DNA of 64,000 nucleotides from JAICXG01 sp963801255 (GTDB lineage: Bacteria; Verrucomicrobiota; Verrucomicrobiia; Chthoniobacterales; UBA10450): the NCBI GenBank assembly GCA_963801255.1, contig CAWDEC010000012.1, positions 1 to 64,000 on the forward strand, written 5' to 3'. The position numbers and the translations under genes were made by a program. Under the pieces are notes generated by a model that saw nothing but the letters and a program-made list of their open reading frames with translations, did not search any database and had not been told where the DNA came from. Shown piece by piece: positions 59,281 to 64,000 of this stretch (its first letter is position 1; each line of letters begins with the position of its first letter).

Positions 59281-61035
59281 ATGAAATATTCCAGCCATAC
59301 TACCATCTTCACAAAGATCGCGGCGCGAGCCGCTCGTCGCCTCGCCACCACGGGGCTCTTTATTGCAATCATCGTCGCCTTTCCCCGGCTGGCCTCCGCC
59401 CAAGCGGTCGAGACCACGCTGGTCAGCTTTGACGGCACCAATGGCCACTATCCCACCCAGGGGCTGCTGCTGGCCAGCGACGGGAATTTTTACGGCACCA
59501 CGCCCGCTTACGGGGCCGATAATGGCACGGTATTTCGGATCACGCCCACCGGCACACTGACCACGATCTACCGCTTCAGCGGGTTAGCCGACGAGGGCAA
59601 CCCGCTGGCGGCACTGATCCAAGGCTCCGACGGCAATTTATACGGCACAACCGCCGGAGGTGTATCCCCTGCATACGGCACGGTTTTCAAGCTCACGCTT
59701 GATGGAACTTTGACCACGCTCTTTGTCTTTACCTACGACCCGACAACCGACACCTTCCCTAACGGCAACGCCCCTGAGGCTGCGCTTGTGGAAGGACCAG
59801 ATGGCAACCTCTATGGCACGACAGCGGGCGGCGGGAGGCAGAATGGCGGCAGCTCGGCCCTGGGCACGATTTTCAAGATGTCCCCCGCGGGAGATCTACT
59901 GGGTTCGTTCCCGGTCTATGGATCTCTCGATATTGCTATCCCAAACGCGCCGCTTGTCCTTGGGACCGACGGCGCCTTCTATAGCACGTCCTACAATTCA
60001 GGCGGCGTGGTCGGCGCCGGCGCCGTCTACCAGTTTAGCGCTGCGGGCGTGGTGACGGTGCTGCACGGCTTTAATGACACTCCCGACGGTGGGACGCCGA
60101 ACGGCGGACTTGTCCTTGGCAGCGACGGTAATTTCTACGGCACCACCCAGTTTGGCGGAACGAGTCACCTCGGCACTGCTTATCGGATATCCGAAGGGGG
60201 CACATACGAGGAGCTACTTAGCTTTGACGGTAGCAATGGCGCCCAGCCGCTCGGTCAAATGATCCAGGCCACGGATGGTAACTTCTACGGGACAACTGTG
60301 GGCGGTGGCAGCTACCTCCAAGGCACGGTATTCCAGCTTACCCCCGCCGGTGTGCTGACGACGGTATATAACTTCACCTATAGCCAATCTGGAGATACAG
60401 ATGGAGCCCAACCCAAGGGGACATTAGTTCAAGGTGCCGACGGCCGACTCTACGGCACTTCTCAGGGCGGCGGCTTGTACAACACAGGAGCGGTCTTCGC
60501 GCTAGACCTCGGTCTTCCAGGCACGTTTAACCTGGCAAGTGCGGCATCGGTGAAGCATGGCTTCGCCATAGACTTACCGCTTACCGGCACACCTGGCGTC
60601 GAGGACCGAAGCGGAGGCCGGCAAGGCGCTTATTCGATCACCATGACCTTTAGTAACAACGTGGCGTCAGTCGCAAGCGTGACCTCGAGCTGCGGGACCG
60701 TGGCCAGCAGTAGAATCAATAACACCAATCCTCATCAATTCACCGTGCGCCTCGCGGGTGTTACGTGCAATGCCGAGGACGTCACCGTTACCCTAACTAA
60801 CGTCCAGGACGACCAATCGAATACCCTGGCTTCCGCCTCTGTTACCATGGGCCTCTTACTTGGCGATGTCGACGGCGATGGGACCATAACCAAGGCTGAC
60901 GCTACTCTCGTTAGCGCCGACCTGGGACAGAGGACGGATGCGACGAACTTTCGGGAGGATGTGGATGCGAATGGAACGATCAACAGCTCCGACGTCCAGG
61001 CCGTCAAGCGCCAGAAAGGGACCTTCCTGCCCTAA
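59281..61035 (+). CDS. secreted TIGR03803 (Gloeo/Verruco) propeller with dockerin-like tail
   Basis: A 584-residue exported protein: signal peptide (LATTGLFIAIIVAFPRLASA), seven repeats of the Gloeo/Verruco type (ALIQGSDGNLYGTTAGG...GTVFKLTLDGTLTTLF), predicted to form one seven-bladed propeller, then the cohesin/Ig-like plus dockerin-like module (KHGFAIDLPLTGTPGVEDRS; LLGDVDGDGTITKADATLVS; FREDVDANGTINSSDVQAVK; GTFLP end). The module is shared with the proteins at 7462 and 13229. Probable surface or matrix protein. Confidence 0.9.
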   Translation: MKYSSHTTIFTKIAARAARRLATTGLFIAIIVAFPRLASAQAVETTLVSFDGTNGHYPTQGLLLASDGNFYGTTPAYGADNGTVFRITPTGTLTTIYRFSGLADEGNPLAALIQGSDGNLYGTTAGGVSPAYGTVFKLTLDGTLTTLFVFTYDPTTDTFPNGNAPEAALVEGPDGNLYGTTAGGGRQNGGSSALGTIFKMSPAGDLLGSFPVYGSLDIAIPNAPLVLGTDGAFYSTSYNSGGVVGAGAVYQFSAAGVVTVLHGFNDTPDGGTPNGGLVLGSDGNFYGTTQFGGTSHLGTAYRISEGGTYEELLSFDGSNGAQPLGQMIQATDGNFYGTTVGGGSYLQGTVFQLTPAGVLTTVYNFTYSQSGDTDGAQPKGTLVQGADGRLYGTSQGGGLYNTGAVFALDLGLPGTFNLASAASVKHGFAIDLPLTGTPGVEDRSGGRQGAYSITMTFSNNVASVASVTSSCGTVASSRINNTNPHQFTVRLAGVTCNAEDVTVTLTNVQDDQSNTLASASVTMGLLLGDVDGDGTITKADATLVSADLGQRTDATNFREDVDANGTINSSDVQAVKRQKGTFLP

Positions 61036-61058
61036 CTCTTATCACCTTCTCGCCAGCG

Positions 61059-61078
61059 GGAGCCATCTATCTGGCTCC
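61059..61078 (+). terminator. hairpin after the first TIGR03803 gene
   Basis: GGAGCCA / TGGCTCC, a seven-base stem with a six-base loop, 24 nt after the stop. There is no T-run directly after it; a second weak stem (GAGAAA / TTTCTC then TTTTC) lies 50 nt further on. Possible transcript end before the next leader. Confidence 0.35.
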
Positions 61079-61200
61079 TGCTCGGCGGGCTGGGGTCGAT
61101 TCCTTGCGAGAAAAGGTTCCGCAGGGATTTCTCTTTTCTAATCGCTCCTGCGCCTAAAAGCCACCACTCCAAACTAGCCGAGGCGGAAGTTTTTTGAAAG

Positions 61201-61255
61201 TCGATGTCCGTTCCGGCGGCACTGCTGCACATGCTTCAGTGAAGGCAAAATAAAA
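61201..61255 (+). promoter_or_regulatory. conserved leader/promoter of the second TIGR03803 gene
   Basis: Copy of the leader at 59227: TCGATGTCCGTTCC (61201-61214), CACATG, then CAGTGAAGGCAAAA before ATG 61256. Presence of its own leader suggests separate transcription under the same control. Confidence 0.6.
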
Positions 61256-63313
61256 ATGAAAAACACCCACCAATATAACGCCAGCTCCCATCTCGCGGTC
61301 CTAGCTGCTCGGCGCTTCGCCACCATAACACTGATGTTCGCGGTAAGCGTCGGCGCCCTCCCGCGGCTTGCCACGGCCGAGACCGCCACCCTGACCGTGC
61401 TGGCCGATCTCGGCACCCTCCCCAATCAAGCCGGGGGAAGAACCAACACCAATTTTGGGGTAATCCTGGCCAGCGACGGCAACTTCTACGGCACCACGAC
61501 ATTCGGCGGCAGCGCCAACTTTGGCACAATTTTCAAGCTAACGCCCACGGGTACACTAACGACACTGGTCAACTTCACCGGACCCAACGGCTCCTACCCT
61601 ATCGGTGGGCTGATCCAGGCCAGTGACGGCAATTTGTACGGCACGGCGAATGGCGGCGGCGGAGGCGCTACCCATTACGGTACTGTTTTCCGGGTCACGC
61701 TCGACGGGACCTTGACGACGATCTTTACCTTTACCTTCGACGCCGTGACCGGCCTCACCCCGAACGGCGCCAACCCGGAAGCCGCGCTCGTCCAAGGCAC
61801 GGACGGCAACTTGTACGGCACGACGATTAACGGTGGAACGAATAGCAGCCAAGGCTTGGGCTATGGCACGATCTTCAAGATGTCGACTACTGGAACACTG
61901 CTGATGTCGGTCACCGTGCACGGGGGTGCCGAGCCCCAATTTCCGCGAGTACCGCTGATCCAGGGCAGCGATGGTAATTTCTACGGCGTCTCCTACAAGG
62001 GAGGCGACCTCGCTTACTCTGGCGGCACGGTATTCCGGTTTACCCCCGGAGGCGTGGTGACGGTGTTGCACGGCTTCACCGACCCCGAAGGCGACAAGCC
62101 CGAGGGCGGCGTCGTCCAGGGCAGCGATGGCAACCTTTATGGCACCACAGAAGGCGGCAGCATTGCAAACTTAGGCGCTGTTTATCGGGTCACCCTGGCG
62201 GGCGAGTTTACAGTCTTGCACCAGTTCACTGGGTCTCAGCCCACCGGGCCGACTGATGGGGCGCAACCCTTTGGCGAAATGATCCTGGCCAGCGACGGCA
62301 ATTTCTACGGCACGACTTCCGAAGGCGGTGACGGCAACCTCGGCAGCGTTTTTCAGATCACACCTGCGGGCGTCTACACCACGATCTACAGCTTTCCCAA
62401 CACAGGCATGAGCGGCGCCGGCATAACCGGCTCCCTGCCCCGGGGGACATTACTCCAGACCAGCGACGGCAACCTCGTCGGCACAACCACAGGCGGCAAC
62501 GCTAGCGGCGGCGGCACGGTATATCGGATCAACCTCGTTCCCCAGCCCACGCTCCTAAACATTTCCACCCGACTGGATGTGCAGACCGGGGACAACGTCT
62601 TGATCGGTGGATTCATCATCACTGGGACCCAGCCTAAGAAGGTTATCCTCCGCGCGATTGGACCCTCCCTGGCAAAAGCGGGTGTGAGCGGTGCCCTCGC
62701 TGATACCATCCTGGAGTTACACAAACCCGACGGCACCATCGTCACCAACGATAACTGGAAAGACACCCAGGAAGCGGACATTATCGCGACGACTGTGCCG
62801 CCCACGAATGACTTGGAATCGGCCATCGTGGCAACGCTCGATCCAGGTAACTACACCGCGATCGTGAGTGGCAAGAACGCCGGCACCGGTGTAGCCTTGA
62901 TCGAGGCTTATGATCTCGATAGCACAGCTGACTCCGAGTTGGCCAACATTAGCACGCGCGGTTTCGTGCAAACGGGAGCCAACGTCATGATTGGGGGCTT
63001 TATTGTCGGGGGAAACACTTCCAGCGTTGCTCTGCGCGCCATCGGACCTTCGCTCTCAGCCGCCGGCGTTACTGGCGCTCTGGTCGATCCCTTCCTCGAG
63101 TTGCACGATAGCAACGGCGCCGTGCTCGCTTCCAATGATAACTGGAAGAACAGCCCGGACAAACAAGTCTTCATCGACGCCGGTATCGCCCCGACGAGCG
63201 ACAAGGAGTCCATCATCCTCGGCACACTTGCGCCCGGAAACTATACCGCGATTGTCAGCGGAGTTGGCGGCAGCACCGGCGTCGGTCTCGTTGAGGCCTA
63301 CAACCTACACTAA
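61256..63313 (+). CDS. secreted TIGR03803 propeller with duplicated C-terminal module
   Basis: A 685-residue paralogue of the 59281 protein over the propeller: signal region (FATITLMFAVSVGALPRLAT), seven Gloeo/Verruco repeats (GLIQASDGNLYGTANGGGG, VVQGSDGNLYGTTEGG). The C-terminus differs: instead of the dockerin-like tail it has two copies of the 130-residue module found in the FG-GAP gene at 53402 (ISTRLDVQTGDNVLIGGFII; AIGPSLAKAGVSGALADTIL; NDNWKDTQEADIIATTVPPT; second copy from ISTRGFVQTGANVMIGGFIV). A clear case of tail exchange between paralogues. Confidence 0.9.
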   Translation: MKNTHQYNASSHLAVLAARRFATITLMFAVSVGALPRLATAETATLTVLADLGTLPNQAGGRTNTNFGVILASDGNFYGTTTFGGSANFGTIFKLTPTGTLTTLVNFTGPNGSYPIGGLIQASDGNLYGTANGGGGGATHYGTVFRVTLDGTLTTIFTFTFDAVTGLTPNGANPEAALVQGTDGNLYGTTINGGTNSSQGLGYGTIFKMSTTGTLLMSVTVHGGAEPQFPRVPLIQGSDGNFYGVSYKGGDLAYSGGTVFRFTPGGVVTVLHGFTDPEGDKPEGGVVQGSDGNLYGTTEGGSIANLGAVYRVTLAGEFTVLHQFTGSQPTGPTDGAQPFGEMILASDGNFYGTTSEGGDGNLGSVFQITPAGVYTTIYSFPNTGMSGAGITGSLPRGTLLQTSDGNLVGTTTGGNASGGGTVYRINLVPQPTLLNISTRLDVQTGDNVLIGGFIITGTQPKKVILRAIGPSLAKAGVSGALADTILELHKPDGTIVTNDNWKDTQEADIIATTVPPTNDLESAIVATLDPGNYTAIVSGKNAGTGVALIEAYDLDSTADSELANISTRGFVQTGANVMIGGFIVGGNTSSVALRAIGPSLSAAGVTGALVDPFLELHDSNGAVLASNDNWKNSPDKQVFIDAGIAPTSDKESIILGTLAPGNYTAIVSGVGGSTGVGLVEAYNLH

Positions 63314-63892
63314 CACTGGAAGCTCAGATCTGACAGAATGGTTCTCTGAAAGGTTGCGAGACCCGCAGACAGTGAGTGAATGGTCTCAAAATAAGGACGC
63401 TGCGTTGTTCTTTTACGGCTTAGGAGGAATGTTCACACGGCGCGAACAAGGTGGTCTCGGGATAATCTTACGAACACAAATTACGAGGTAAAAAGTAACT
63501 GTTTTCGAGGGGTTCCCCAACGATCAACCTCACTTGCGAGAAGCTAACTCCCGCGGCTTACACCGCCATCGTCCGTGGCAAGAATAACACGACCGGCGCC
63601 GGACTAATGGAAGTTTATAACTTACAGTAACCAGCTGCCCGGAATACGCAGAGCTCAATAACCGTATCCGGCTGGGCTGCAGGTTCAAAGGCCAGATCGG
63701 GATGTAAGGTGCCTCCACGCGCTTCCAGGATCAAGCCGATCGAAGGCGAGCGACGCGATTCTGGTCCCTGGAGGCTCCCCATTCTTTGGTGTCGCGAAAG
63801 ACCGGCTTTTTTTCGCGCGAGGCAAATAGCAGGATTGCAACTCCAGAGCTACCTCGCAACAATAGCCGACCTCGCGAACCGCACTGGTCCCG
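63314..63892. other. intergenic region with gene remnants, 579 nt
   Basis: It begins with about 170 nt of lower-GC sequence whose plus-strand frame (63327-63491) reads SDLTEWFSERLRDPQTVSEW and on to a stop, protein-like but unrecognised. Then comes the orphan 3' end of an FG-GAP gene (63542-63640), and finally about 250 nt without recognisable features before the transporter gene. Confidence 0.5.
63542..63640 (+). repeat. orphan copy of the FG-GAP gene 3' end
   Basis: About 95 nt nearly identical to 55676-55774, coding for the last residues (LTPAAYTAIV-like, GKNNTTGVGLMEVYNLQ-like) and stop of the double-module protein, with no gene body before it. It looks like a scar of recombination or of a deleted paralogue. 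Confidence 0.85.
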
Positions 63893-64000
63893 ATGTTTAC
63901 TGCGCTGTTTTTTCTAATTGCTCTGCTATCCGAGATTATCGGAACCATCGCCGGTTTTGGCTCGTCGGTTTTCTTCGTTCCTCTTGCGGGTTTCTTCTTC
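63893..64000 (+). CDS. TauE/SafE (TSUP) family transporter, N-terminal fragment
   Basis: An ATG at 63893 opens a frame that runs off the window: MFTALFFLIALLSEIIGTIA then GFGSSVFFVPLAGFFF. This is the first membrane segment and the conserved GFGSS signature of TSUP permeases, which move sulfite, sulfonates or similar anions. Only 36 residues are visible. Confidence 0.8.
   Translation, partial: MFTALFFLIALLSEIIGTIAGFGSSVFFVPLAGFFF

Noticed and set aside
23511..59765. One-mismatch versions of the octamer (for example CCTAACGG at 30420 and 59757, TTGTTAGG near 23517, ACGTTAGG near 28095)
   Set aside because: Noted but not counted; single mismatches are expected by chance at this length and would blur the exact-match statistic.

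Overview
The window looks like a chromosomal segment of a GC-rich soil bacterium of the Verrucomicrobia (Spartobacteria/Chthoniobacterales-like). This is inferred from seven-fold Gloeo/Verruco propeller repeats (TIGR03803 type), verrucomicrobial-style right-handed beta-helix proteins, an orphan duplicated MacB/FtsX permease of the acidobacterial type, ECF sigma/Hanks kinase pairs and bacillithiol genes. No rRNA, tRNA, CRISPR array, insertion sequence or phage module was seen.

Layout. (1) 0.2-7.3 kb, minus strand: a detoxification-like run (epoxide hydrolase, SDR, RidA, DJ-1/glyoxalase fusion, DUF4331, ABM-like protein) behind a MOSC protein and a TylF-like methyltransferase. (2) 7.4-20.3 kb: secreted beta-propeller proteins of several types (NHL-like with dockerin-like tail, YWTD-like, FG-GAP, Kelch), a LuxR regulator, a DUF2975/XRE pair with an operator-like palindrome, and a large ABC permease. 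(3) 20.8-23.1 kb: 5'-3' exonuclease, cytochrome c, and a decayed nucleotidyltransferase beside a WYL-like gene. (4) 23.1-43.2 kb: a housekeeping block with thiC under a TPP riboswitch, an amidase, a lipase maturation factor, rnpA-yidD-yidC-khpB, and a bacillithiol operon (PIG-L deacetylase, small membrane protein, Na+ symporter, a short BshC-like protein, BshB1, BshA). (5) 43.4-64 kb: two cassettes in which a minus-strand ECF sigma/Ser-Thr kinase pair diverges from plus-strand genes for secreted repeat proteins (beta-helix, two YadA-like/S74 proteins, a broken FG-GAP gene; then two TIGR03803 propellers), ending in the start of a TauE/SafE transporter.

The most striking signal is an octamer, CCTAACGA, found 30 times (both strands) between 24.4 and 42.6 kb, about once per 600 bp, against about 0.5 expected by chance. 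It is absent from the first 24.4 kb and found only twice after 42.6 kb. It is used in all four stop-free reading frames and occurs in non-coding DNA, so it appears selected as DNA, much like the uptake sequences of Neisseria and Haemophilus. It marks the housekeeping block and leaves out the surface-protein regions, which are rich in repeats, shuffled modules and frameshifted genes.

A second candidate system is the compact bacillithiol operon, with a 274-residue protein that carries BshC-like motifs at about half the usual BshC length. A third is the repeated architecture of ECF sigma + membrane kinase divergent from surface beta-propeller genes.
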